Shown: positions 27,669-35,877 of the stretch, in pieces | How positions within the stretch are numbered: position 1 is the first letter of the stretch | Layout of the letters: every line of letters begins with the position of its first letter | DNA from: Immundisolibacter cernigliae | GTDB taxonomy: Bacteria; Pseudomonadota; Gammaproteobacteria; Immundisolibacterales; Immundisolibacteraceae | Length of the DNA: 64,000 nucleotides | NCBI RefSeq assembly: GCF_001697225.1 | Contig: NZ_CP014671.1 | Coordinates: 682,001-746,000, forward strand | Reading direction: 5' to 3' | Made by a program: the position numbers and the translations under genes | Notes under the pieces: model-generated | Seen by the model: the letters and a program-made list of their open reading frames with translations, nothing else | Databases searched by the model: none | Told to the model about the DNA's origin: nothing

Positions 27669-27911
27669 GGCGGGCTCCGCGGCTTGGGATCGGGCGCAGC
27701 AAAAGCGACGGAGGGCGTTGCCGCCGCCCGTCGACACAGGTGCTGGTAAGGCCGGCATTCTACCGGCACTGCCCGGCTGCGGCCAAGCATTGCAATCGGT
27801 GCGGGCACCGGATCAAGACCCGGCTCAAGACCCTGCCGATCGATTGTTTACCAAAGCGGTTCGCCACGTTACAGTCCCCTGGTGACCCCGCCCGACAAGG
27901 AGGAGAACGGC
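27669..27911. promoter_or_regulatory. Divergent intergenic region between carA and the Mo-enzyme operon
   Basis: These 243 bases separate two divergent transcripts, so promoters in both directions are expected. No strong sigma-70 match is seen. The best weak candidate for the plus strand is TTGTTT near 27845 followed by TTACAG about 19 bases later. There is no regulator gene and no clear operator palindrome. AAGGAGGAG at 27897-27905 is the ribosome-binding site of the alpha subunit. Confidence 0.45.
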
Positions 27912-30851
27912 ATGGGCAAGATCGACCAGGGACTGTCGATGGGGACGACCGAAGCCGGTTTTTCCGTCACCCGACGCGGCTTTCTGAAGGGCAGCGGCGG
28001 CGCGGCGCTGGCGCTGTCGATGAGCCAACTGGGGGGCGTGGTCTCGCCGGCCTTCGTGCGGGACGTGTTCGCGGCCGACCAGGCGCTCGACTACCGCGGC
28101 ATGCCGGACCTGTACCGGCAAATCTGGAACTGGGACAAGGTCACCTGGGGCTCGCACACCAACGTCTGCCTGCCCGGCTCGTGCTCTTTCCATGTCTACG
28201 TCAAGGACGGCATGGTGTGGCGCGAGGAACAGGCCGCCAAGAACCACGCCAGCAACCCCAACTACCCCGACTACAACCCGCTCGGCTGTCAGAAGGGCTG
28301 CTCCTTCCACACCAACCTGTACGGCGACGAGCGCATCAAGTATCCGCTGCGGCGCATCGGCGAGCGCGGCTCCGGCAAGTGGGAACGCATCTCCTGGGAC
28401 GAGGCGGTCGGCGACATCGCCGATGCCATCGTCGACGGTCTGGAGGAATTCGGTCCCGACAGCTTCGTGCTGGACCCACCACATGCGCACCTGGGCAGCG
28501 TCGGCTGGGCCGGCAGTCACCGCATGAATGCTGCCATCGGCGGCGTGAATCCGGATCTGAACGTCCTGATCGGCGATTTCTACAAGGGCATCTCCGACAC
28601 CATCGGCAAGATGCACATCGGCTACAGCGCCGACAACCTGTTCGACGCCGAGCTGATTTTCACGACCTGCACCAACTGGTCGTACACCATGCCGGCGGTC
28701 TACCACTTCCTGTCCGAGGCCCGCTACAACGGCACCGAACTGGTATCGATCGCGCCTGACTACAGCCCCAGCACCATTCACGCCGACTACCACGTGCCGG
28801 TGCAGACCGGCACCGACGCCGGCTTCTGGATGGCGCTGTGCCAAGTGCTGGTGGACGAGGATCTGATCGACCGCCCCTTCATCAAGGAGCAGACCGACCT
28901 GCCGCTGCTGGTGCGTGCCGACACCGGCAAGTTCCTGCGCGAGCCCGAGGTCACCGGCGCCGGGCGCCAGGACCAGCTCTACGTCTACGACAACAAGGCC
29001 GGCGCCATTGCCAGGGCGCCGCGCGGCACGCTGGCCTTCAGCGGCGACCCGGCGCTGGAGGGCAGCTTCGAGGTCACCCTGCACGACAGCAGCAAGGTCA
29101 CCGTGACGCCGGTGTTCGAGCGCCTGAAAAAAGTGCTCGCCGAACACACGCCCGAGAAGGCGCAGGCCATGACCGGCGTGCACCCGTCGCTGGTGCGCAC
29201 ACTGGCCAAGAAGGTTGCCACCAAGCGCACCGCTGCCTACATCGGCTTCTCGTCGGCCAAGATCTATCACGGCGATCTGGCCGAGCGCTCCCTGATGCTG
29301 GCCATGGCGCTGACCGGCAACTGGGGCAAGCCCGGTACCGGCTGGAATTCCTGGGCCATGCCGGCCGATCACGTCGAGATGATGATGCTGCTGGAAAAGC
29401 CGGTGCATCAGGGCGGCCTCGAACAGATCAGGCAGATGGAAGACGCGCTGGCCGTCAAGCTGCGCGAACAGGACCCGGAAATCAGCCAGGAGCTGATCGG
29501 CGTCGAGCTGGTCAAGCAGATGACGGCCATCGTCGGCACGGTGCCGCCGGTGTTCTTCCTGTACCACCACGCCGGCTACAAGGAGCTGTACGACAACCCG
29601 GCCTGGCACGACAAGACGCTCAAGAAAAGCTTCACCGAGTACATGGACGAGTCGATCGAGAAGGGCTGGTGGAACAAGACCCACCTGCGCCCGGCGCCCG
29701 ACAAGCAGCCGCGGGTGCTGATGATCACCGCCAGCAACCCCATCCGGCGCGTGCGCAGCGCCGCCGTGCAGTACCCCAGACATCTGTTCCCGAAGCTGAA
29801 GATGATGTTCGCGGTGGAGCCGCGCATGTCCTCGTCGGCCATGTTCTGCGACATCGTGCTGCCGGCCGCCTGGTACTACGAAAAGCCGGACATGACCATC
29901 TCCATCACCACCAACCCGCGCATGTGCATGATCGAACAGGCGGTGCAGCCGCCCGGCGAATGCAGGCCCGAGTGGGACATCTACTCGGCCATCCTGCAAA
30001 AGGTGGTGGCCATCGCCGCCGAGCGGGGCCTGACCGGCTACACCGACGTGTTCGGCCAGCAGCGCCGCTACGCGGACCTGTGGAACCGTTATAGCATGAA
30101 CGGCTACCTCAAGACCCAGGAAGACGCGCTCAAGGAGATGGTGGCCATCGCTGAGGCCACCGGCACCTTCCCCAAGGGCACCACCTACGAGTCCTTCCGC
30201 AAGGCCGGCATGATCGAGCAGGCCAGCTTCGGCATGGGCTTCATGAAGGACGTGGTGGCCAACGAGTACGACCCGCGCAAGCCCTTCTACAGCCTGCGCT
30301 GGCACGTGGACGACAAGAAGACCTACCCCACCTACACCCGCCGCGCGCAGTTCTATCTGGACCACGACTGGTACCTGGAGGCCGGCGAGGCGCTGCCGCG
30401 CTGGAAGCCGCAGCCGAAGATCGGCGGCGACCACCCGTTCGCCGTCACCGGCGGTCACCCGCGCCACAGCGTGCATTCGGTGCACCTGGCCCAGCCCTCG
30501 CTGATGCGCCTGCACCGCGCCCAGCCGGTCATGCACATCAATGACCAGGTGGCCGCGAAGCGCGGCATTGCCGACGGCGAACTGGTCGAGGTGTTCAACG
30601 ATTTTTCCGACTTCCGGATCACGGTGCGCACCTCGCCCACGGTGGCACCCGAACAGGTCGTCATCTACTTCTGGGAGGCCTACCAGTTCCCCGAATGGAA
30701 GGTCTACGACCGGTTGCTGATCGGCCAACCGAAGCCGCTGCACCTGGCCGGCGGCTACGAACAACTGCGCTACTACCTCTACAACGGCAGCCCGGGCCCG
30801 AGCACCGACCGCGGCGTGCGGGTGGACATCCGCAAGATCAAGGCCGCCTGA
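27912..30851 (+). CDS. Molybdopterin oxidoreductase alpha subunit, ethylbenzene dehydrogenase-like (type II DMSO reductase family)
   Basis: A 979-residue catalytic subunit. The ATG at 27912 follows AAGGAGG. A Tat signal is present: TRRGFLKG (residues 20-27), hydrophobic stretch to about 42, likely cleavage near FAA. The FS0 cluster ligands are His82, Cys86, Cys91 and Cys126 (H-x3-C-x4-C-x34-C). Asp222 in LIGDFYKG sits where the Mo-ligating Asp of EbdA (Asp223) and NarG lie, so Mo ligation by Asp is inferred. Family members are periplasmic and include ethylbenzene and p-cymene dehydrogenase, steroid C25 dehydrogenase, and selenate, chlorate and DMS enzymes. The A-B-C-D gene order matches ebdABCD rather than the reductase order A-B-D-C, which favours a hydroxylase. 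The substrate cannot be read from sequence. Confidence 0.9.
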   Translation: MGKIDQGLSMGTTEAGFSVTRRGFLKGSGGAALALSMSQLGGVVSPAFVRDVFAADQALDYRGMPDLYRQIWNWDKVTWGSHTNVCLPGSCSFHVYVKDGMVWREEQAAKNHASNPNYPDYNPLGCQKGCSFHTNLYGDERIKYPLRRIGERGSGKWERISWDEAVGDIADAIVDGLEEFGPDSFVLDPPHAHLGSVGWAGSHRMNAAIGGVNPDLNVLIGDFYKGISDTIGKMHIGYSADNLFDAELIFTTCTNWSYTMPAVYHFLSEARYNGTELVSIAPDYSPSTIHADYHVPVQTGTDAGFWMALCQVLVDEDLIDRPFIKEQTDLPLLVRADTGKFLREPEVTGAGRQDQLYVYDNKAGAIARAPRGTLAFSGDPALEGSFEVTLHDSSKVTVTPVFERLKKVLAEHTPEKAQAMTGVHPSLVRTLAKKVATKRTAAYIGFSSAKIYHGDLAERSLMLAMALTGNWGKPGTGWNSWAMPADHVEMMMLLEKPVHQGGLEQIRQMEDALAVKLREQDPEISQELIGVELVKQMTAIVGTVPPVFFLYHHAGYKELYDNPAWHDKTLKKSFTEYMDESIEKGWWNKTHLRPAPDKQPRVLMITASNPIRRVRSAAVQYPRHLFPKLKMMFAVEPRMSSSAMFCDIVLPAAWYYEKPDMTISITTNPRMCMIEQAVQPPGECRPEWDIYSAILQKVVAIAAERGLTGYTDVFGQQRRYADLWNRYSMNGYLKTQEDALKEMVAIAEATGTFPKGTTYESFRKAGMIEQASFGMGFMKDVVANEYDPRKPFYSLRWHVDDKKTYPTYTRRAQFYLDHDWYLEAGEALPRWKPQPKIGGDHPFAVTGGHPRHSVHSVHLAQPSLMRLHRAQPVMHINDQVAAKRGIADGELVEVFNDFSDFRITVRTSPTVAPEQVVIYFWEAYQFPEWKVYDRLLIGQPKPLHLAGGYEQLRYYLYNGSPGPSTDRGVRVDIRKIKAA

Positions 30852-30888
30852 GCGCGGCCGCAGCCGGCTTTTTCAAGGAGGAACAATC

Positions 30889-31959
30889 ATGGCATTCGCT
30901 CCCCGCGGCGCGCCCAAGGAAGAACTGCTGCGCCACACGCGCCAGGTCGGCAACATCATCGACCTGAACAAGTGCATGGGCTGCCAGACCTGCACGGCGG
31001 CCTGCAAGAGCCTGTGGACCAGCCGCGAAGGCACCGAGCACATGCGCTGGATGAACGTCTCCACCTATCCCGGCGCCGGCTATCCACGCGACTACGAAAA
31101 AATGGGCGGCGGCTACGCGCCCGACAAGACGCCAACTCCGGGCAAGCTCACCACCCTCACGGACGTGGGAGACAACTTCAAGTTCAACCACGCGGACGTC
31201 TACTACGGCGGCCACGGTCAGAAGGTGCACCTGAAGCCCACCTCGGCCGTCACCGGCGAGGATCCGGTGTGGGGCTACAACTGGGACGAAGACGAGGGCG
31301 GCGGCGACTGGCCGAACGGCTATTACTTCTACCTGCCGCGCAAGTGCTACCACTGCGCTGACGCGCCCTGCCTGAAGGCCTGCACGCACAACGCCCTCTA
31401 CAAGCGCGAGCAGGACGGCATCGTGGTGCTGGACCAGGAGCGCTGCAACGGCGACCGACTGTGCGTCGAGGCCTGCCCCTACAAGGCCATCTACTACAAC
31501 CCGGTATCGCAGAAGTCCGAGAAGTGCGTGATGTGCTGCCCGCGCGTCGAGCAGGGCATCGCCCCTGCCTGTGACCGCCAGTGCCCGGGCCGCACGCGCC
31601 TGTTCGGCTACCTCGACGACCCGGACAGCGACCTGTACAAGCTGATCCACGTGCACAAGGTGGCCCTGCCGCTGCATCCGGAGTACGGCACCGAACCGAA
31701 CGTGTTCTACATCCCGCCGTTCGACACCACACACGCCTTCGCCGAGGACGGCTCCATCACCGACGAGGGCCGCATCGAAGCCGAGGTGTTGATCAACCTG
31801 TTCGGGCCGGACGTGGTGCCGGTGATCGCCAGGCTCAAGGCGGAGCGCAGCAAGCGCCAGAACGGCAAGCCATCGGAAGTCATGGACCTGCTGATCGGTC
31901 GCAACTTCTGGGATCGCTTCAAGGACTTCAGCAACGACCCGCTGCAGGAGGCCGTGTGA
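30889..31959 (+). CDS. Iron-sulfur beta subunit of the Mo enzyme
   Basis: A 356-residue NarH/EbdB-like electron-transfer subunit. AAGGAGG lies before the ATG. Cluster ligands: C29-x2-C32-x2-C35-x3-C39; C153, C156, C161, C165; C186, C192, C196; and C213, C216, C228, C232. At the [3Fe-4S] position, where NarH has Trp in C-x2-W-x2-C, there is Asp189. No signal peptide is seen, so it is probably carried across the membrane with the Tat-exported alpha subunit. Downstream gene overlaps the stop by one base. Confidence 0.93.
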   Translation: MAFAPRGAPKEELLRHTRQVGNIIDLNKCMGCQTCTAACKSLWTSREGTEHMRWMNVSTYPGAGYPRDYEKMGGGYAPDKTPTPGKLTTLTDVGDNFKFNHADVYYGGHGQKVHLKPTSAVTGEDPVWGYNWDEDEGGGDWPNGYYFYLPRKCYHCADAPCLKACTHNALYKREQDGIVVLDQERCNGDRLCVEACPYKAIYYNPVSQKSEKCVMCCPRVEQGIAPACDRQCPGRTRLFGYLDDPDSDLYKLIHVHKVALPLHPEYGTEPNVFYIPPFDTTHAFAEDGSITDEGRIEAEVLINLFGPDVVPVIARLKAERSKRQNGKPSEVMDLLIGRNFWDRFKDFSNDPLQEAV

Positions 31960-32612
31960 TGAAGATCGTCCGGATCAAAGCCGACACCGCCACCCTGCTC
32001 GATCCAGCCGCCCCGGCCTGGGGCCAGGTGCAAGCGCAGGATTTTCCGATGGTGCCAACGCCGCTGAAGAACAACCCGGCCATTGAGGCCATCTCGCCGT
32101 TCATCGCGCAGAGCACCGATCACGGCGTGGTGCACGGCCTGCGCGTGGCAGCCGCACACAACGGCGAGGTACTGACGCTGCGCCTGTCCTGGACCAGCCA
32201 GAAACACGACACGATCGCCGACCTCGATCAGTTCGTGGACGGCGTGGCGGTGATGTTTCCACTCAGCGCCAAGGCCAGTGCCGCGACCATGGGCTCCCCC
32301 GGCGAGCCGGTCAACGCCTGGTACTGGCGGGCCGACAAGGCCGACCAGCCCTTCGACGTGGTGGCCGAGGGTTACGGCACCTCGGTACGCCGCTCCGGCA
32401 AGGACGCCAAGCTCCAGTCCGGCGCCCTTCACCAGAACGGCCAGTGGCACGTGGTGCTGGCCCGGGCGCTGAGCGTCGGCAACACCCACGCCCGCTTCAC
32501 GCCGGGTGAGCCGACCAAGCTCGCCTTTGGCGTCTGGGACGGCGGCAACCGCGAACGGGCCGGGCGCAAGTCATTCTCGGGCGACTTCATGCTGGCGACG
32601 GTCGACGCATGA
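31959..32612 (+). CDS. Haem b gamma subunit of the Mo enzyme, EbdC-like
   Basis: A 217-residue protein of the ethylbenzene dehydrogenase gamma family, which binds one haem b and passes electrons to a periplasmic cytochrome c. The expected axial pair Met/Lys is present: Met111 in ATMGSPGEPVNAWYW and Lys204 in ERAGRKSFSG, close to Met101 and Lys208 of EbdC. The N-terminus (MKIVRIKADTATLLDP) shows no signal peptide. The ATG shares one base with the beta stop (TGATG). Confidence 0.88.
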   Translation: MKIVRIKADTATLLDPAAPAWGQVQAQDFPMVPTPLKNNPAIEAISPFIAQSTDHGVVHGLRVAAAHNGEVLTLRLSWTSQKHDTIADLDQFVDGVAVMFPLSAKASAATMGSPGEPVNAWYWRADKADQPFDVVAEGYGTSVRRSGKDAKLQSGALHQNGQWHVVLARALSVGNTHARFTPGEPTKLAFGVWDGGNRERAGRKSFSGDFMLATVDA

Positions 32613-33277
32613 GTGCCGACGCCGCCCAGGAGGTGCCGCTCGAAGTCGCAGCCGATTCGACTGCCGCCGCGCGCAGCCAGGTTTACGCCCTGTTCGCGCA
32701 GGCGCTCGGCTTTCCGCAGGCCGAGACCGGCGCCGCCCTGGAAAACGGCGAGCTGTACCAGGCCATCGCCCAGGCCGCCGGTACCCTGCCCTACCGCTAC
32801 ACCTTCATCGGCCCGCCGCTCATCGATGCGCGCGACATGGGCCGCGTCTACACCGCGCTGTTCGAGGCCGTGACCGGAAAGCCGCAGGTATCGCTGCTCG
32901 AACAGCGCCACGAGGGCGCACCACCCGAGCAGCAACTGTGGGAAGAACTGCTGCGCTTCTACCGCTATTTCGGCCTCGATTTTTCCACTGGCGGTGCGCG
33001 CGAGCGACCGGATCATCTGCTGGTCGAGCTGGAGTTCATGCACTACCTGAGCTTCCTCGAAGCCGGAGCCGGTGACGGTCACCCCGGCCTGCGCCGCGGC
33101 CAGCAGGACTTTCTGGAACGCCACCTGACACGCTGGCTGCCGGCGCTTCGCGTGGCTCTGGTCGAAGCCGGCGACGCGGCGCCCTACGACGTGCTGGTCG
33201 ATGCCCTGGTGCGCTTCGTCGGCGCCGATGCCACCTACCTCGGCAGCCTGCAGGCGGGCCCGGAACCGCCGCTGTAG
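32609..33277 (+). CDS. TorD-like assembly chaperone (delta) of the Mo enzyme
   Basis: A 222-residue, Ala/Leu-rich, helical protein like TorD, NarJ and EbdD chaperones, which hold the alpha subunit until cofactor insertion and Tat export. The family region QLWEELLRFYRYFGLDFS followed by PDHLLVELEFMHYLSFLE is visible. The ATG overlaps the gamma stop by 4 bases. It is not part of the mature enzyme. It is the last gene of the operon; no terminator is visible after it. Confidence 0.87.
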   Translation: MSADAAQEVPLEVAADSTAAARSQVYALFAQALGFPQAETGAALENGELYQAIAQAAGTLPYRYTFIGPPLIDARDMGRVYTALFEAVTGKPQVSLLEQRHEGAPPEQQLWEELLRFYRYFGLDFSTGGARERPDHLLVELEFMHYLSFLEAGAGDGHPGLRRGQQDFLERHLTRWLPALRVALVEAGDAAPYDVLVDALVRFVGADATYLGSLQAGPEPPL

Positions 33278-33654
33278 CGCAGTACCCGACCCCCCGGACG
33301 CGCCGTGTGGGCCTTACACCACGCGGCCCGCCAATTCGACTTCGGACAAGGCCAAGCCTGGCTGCGCCGCGCCCGCCCAGTCCCGACCGACGCTACGTGC
33401 CGCCGCGATCGCCGCGCGAGGCATGGAGCGTGAAATCCCGGAAAAAGCCGCGTTAACGCTTCGGCTGCCACTCCCGTGCGGACCGCTGTGCCTCCCTCGT
33501 AAAGGGTGCAGACCGAGGTTTGCACCTGGAAACCGCGAGGCTCGGCCCGCCCCAAAAGGCGAACGGAGCAAGTCGTGCCTCAATGGGGCAAAGAGCGCCT
33601 TGATTGCCCCATTCTTGCCAACCCCACCCCGGGGCACCCAAATAACATTGTAGA
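33278..33654. other. Gene-free spacer between the Mo-enzyme operon and the restriction island
   Basis: I see no credible gene here on either strand; the open frames lack ribosome-binding sites and recognisable domains. The only structure is the inverted repeat at 33582-33613, listed separately. The gap marks the left edge of the restriction island. No integrase, tRNA or clear attachment repeat is present. Confidence 0.6.
33582..33613. repeat. Perfect 10-bp inverted repeat
   Basis: AATGGGGCAA at 33582-33591 is matched by TTGCCCCATT at 33604-33613, with a 12-base loop. There is no T-run after it, so it is a poor terminator. It lies about 60 bases before the hsd promoter and might be an operator or a processing hairpin. 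Confidence 0.7.
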
Positions 33655-33730
33655 AACGCCGTTACTTGTAATTGACAGGCGCAATCTGGCCGCCTAAGAT
33701 GGCGCCAATGACGATTGTCGTAACGCCGTT
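33655..33730 (+). promoter_or_regulatory. Sigma-70-type promoter of the hsd operon bracketed by a direct repeat
   Basis: TTGACA at 33672-33677, a 17-base spacer, and TAAGAT at 33695-33700 make a strong vegetative promoter. The 9-base direct repeat AACGCCGTT occurs at 33655-33663 and 33722-33730, one copy upstream of -35 and one just before the start codon at 33740. That placement suits a repressor or control protein, perhaps one encoded in the island. Confidence 0.75.
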
Positions 33731-33739
33731 TTTGCAAAC

Positions 33740-34321
33740 ATGAACCTTGGCGAGCTGGCAGAAGTACAAATGGGCTACCCCTTCCGGTCGCGCCTCGAGC
33801 ACGACCCGCGGGGCGATGTCGCCGTGATCCAGATGAAGGACATCGACGACGCCAACCTGCTGCACGCCGAAGAGGCGATCCGGGTGGCGCTGCCCAAGGG
33901 CAAGACCCACCACCTGCTGCGCGCGGGTGACCTGCTGTTCCGCTCGCGCGGCCGCAGCAATGGCACGGCGCAGGTGCTGGAAGGCATCGGCCCGGCCGTG
34001 CTCGCGGCGCCGATGCTGCTGATCCGACCGCACAAGGTACTGCCCGAATATCTCTGCTGGTATATCAACGCGCCGGCCACCCAGGCCCAACTGGCGGGGC
34101 TGGCCGAGGGCACCTCGGTGCGGATGATCAGCGCCGAAGCCCTGAAGGCGCTGGACGTTCCCCTACCTTCGCGGGCCACGCAGCAACGCATCGCCCAAGC
34201 CGCCGCCCTGGCCGAACAGGAACAAACGCTGCTGGCCCGCATCGCCACCCTGCGCCAGCGCCTGACCACTCATCTTTTGATGAAGCTTGCCCACCCATCG
34301 CCAGCAAGGGCCAACCCATGA
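33740..34321 (+). CDS. Half-size type I restriction specificity protein (single TRD)
   Basis: A 193-residue protein with one target-recognition domain (residues 1-155) followed by one conserved helical arm (about 155-190, QRIAQAAALAEQEQTLLARIATLRQRL). Normal HsdS has two of each and about 400 residues. There is no clear ribosome-binding site before the ATG. It overlaps hsdM by 4 bases. Half-size specificity proteins can dimerise to recognise a symmetric site, or could compete with the full HsdS encoded downstream. It is not an obvious fragment of a longer gene, since both ends are clean. Confidence 0.78.
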   Translation: MNLGELAEVQMGYPFRSRLEHDPRGDVAVIQMKDIDDANLLHAEEAIRVALPKGKTHHLLRAGDLLFRSRGRSNGTAQVLEGIGPAVLAAPMLLIRPHKVLPEYLCWYINAPATQAQLAGLAEGTSVRMISAEALKALDVPLPSRATQQRIAQAAALAEQEQTLLARIATLRQRLTTHLLMKLAHPSPARANP

Positions 34322-35877
34322 CCGACCAGCTCAGCCAACAAGACGTCAACAACACCGCCTGGGCCGCCTGCGACACCTTTCGCGGCGTCATCGACCCGGC
34401 GCAGTACAAGGACTACATCCTGGTGATGCTGTTCCTCAAGTACATCAGCGATCAGTGGGCCGACCACTACGCCGAATACAAAAAAGAGTACGGCGACAAC
34501 GAGGAGCGCATCCGCCGCAAGCTGGAGCGCGAGCGCTTCATCCTGCCCTACGTCGAGTTCAGGGACGAAAAGACCGGCGAGGTCACCGACCGCTTCCTAG
34601 CCGACTTCCATGCCCTGTACGAGCGGCGCAAGGCGGCCAACCTCGGCGAGCTGATCAACATCGTGCTCGACCACATCGAGGAGGCCAACAAGGCCAAGCT
34701 CGAAGGTGTGTTCCGCAACATCGATTTCAACTCCGAGGCCAATCTCGGCAAGACCAGGGACCGCAACCGCCGCCTGGAAAACCTGCTGGGCGACTTCGCC
34801 AAGCTCGACCTGCGCCCCTCGCGCGTGTCCGAGGACGTGATTGGCGATACCTACATTTACCTCATCGAGCGCTTCGCCTCCGACGCCGGCAAGAAGGCCG
34901 GCGAGTTCTACACGCCCAAGCAGGTATCGAAGCTGCTGGCGCAACTGGCCAACCCCCAACCTGGCGACCGCATCTGCGACCCCGCCTGCGGCTCCGGCGG
35001 GTTGCTGATCGAGGCCGCCGAGCGGGTGGAACGGCGCGGGAGCCGGGACTTTGCCCTGTTCGGGCAGGAGGTCAACGGCAGCACCTGGGCGCTGGCGCGC
35101 ATGAACATGTTCCTGCACGGCAAGGACGGCGCCCGCATCGAGTGGTGCGACACGCTCAACAGCCCGGCGCTGGTCGAGGCCGACCGCCTGATGCGCTTCA
35201 ACGTGGTGGTCGCCAACCCACCCTTCAGCCTCGACAAATGGGGCGGCAACGAAATCGAGGCCGACCGCTACAACCGCTTCTGGCGCGGCCTGCCGCCCAA
35301 ATCCAAGGGCGACTACGCCTTCATCACGCACATGATCGAAACCGCGCTGCCGCAGGAGGGCCGCGTGGCCGTGGTGGTGCCCCACGGCGTGTTGTTCCGG
35401 GGTGGCGCAGAAGGCCGCATCCGCCGGGCGCTCATCGAGGAGAACCTGCTCGATGCCGTCATCGGCCTGCCGGGCAACCTGTTCCCCACCACCTCGATTC
35501 CGGTGGCCATCCTGGTGTTCGACCGCGCCCGCGAAAAGGGCGGCGCCCGCGAGGACTGCAAGGACGTGCTGTTCATCGACGCCAGCCGTGACTACCAGAG
35601 CGGCAAGAACCAGAACGTGCTGCTCGATGCCCACCTCACGCGCATCCTCGACACCTTCCGCGCGCGCCTGTCGGAAGACAAGTACGCCCACATCGCGAGC
35701 CTTGAGGAAATCGCCGACAACGACTTCAATCTCAACATCCCGCGCTACGTGGACACCTTCGAGGAAGAGGAAGAGATCGACGTCGCCGCCGTCGAGCGGG
35801 AGATCGAGCGCCTGGAGGGCGAGCTGGCTGAGGTGCGCCTGCGGATGAAGCAGTACCTCAAGGAGCTGGGCGTATGA
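34318..35877 (+). CDS. hsdM: Type I restriction-modification DNA methyltransferase subunit
   Basis: A 519-residue N6-adenine methyltransferase subunit. The N-terminal helical domain (residues 1-150) contains YILVMLFLKYISDQW. SAM motif I is DPACGSGGLLIEAAE near residue 221 and the catalytic motif IV is NPPF near residue 300. The C-terminus is a coiled coil (EEEEEIDVAAVEREIERLE) that contacts HsdS. ATGA overlaps occur at both ends. Confidence 0.96.
   Translation: MTDQLSQQDVNNTAWAACDTFRGVIDPAQYKDYILVMLFLKYISDQWADHYAEYKKEYGDNEERIRRKLERERFILPYVEFRDEKTGEVTDRFLADFHALYERRKAANLGELINIVLDHIEEANKAKLEGVFRNIDFNSEANLGKTRDRNRRLENLLGDFAKLDLRPSRVSEDVIGDTYIYLIERFASDAGKKAGEFYTPKQVSKLLAQLANPQPGDRICDPACGSGGLLIEAAERVERRGSRDFALFGQEVNGSTWALARMNMFLHGKDGARIEWCDTLNSPALVEADRLMRFNVVVANPPFSLDKWGGNEIEADRYNRFWRGLPPKSKGDYAFITHMIETALPQEGRVAVVVPHGVLFRGGAEGRIRRALIEENLLDAVIGLPGNLFPTTSIPVAILVFDRAREKGGAREDCKDVLFIDASRDYQSGKNQNVLLDAHLTRILDTFRARLSEDKYAHIASLEEIADNDFNLNIPRYVDTFEEEEEIDVAAVEREIERLEGELAEVRLRMKQYLKELGV

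Noticed and set aside
27825-30764. A 979-codon minus-strand open frame across the Mo alpha subunit
   Set aside because: Same cause: antisense of a real, motif-rich gene. The composition is Val/Ala/Gly/His-rich without recognisable domains.
33314-33637. A 107-codon minus-strand frame in the gap before the hsd island
   Set aside because: No ribosome-binding site, no family resemblance, and it crosses the inverted repeat. Kept as gene-free spacer.
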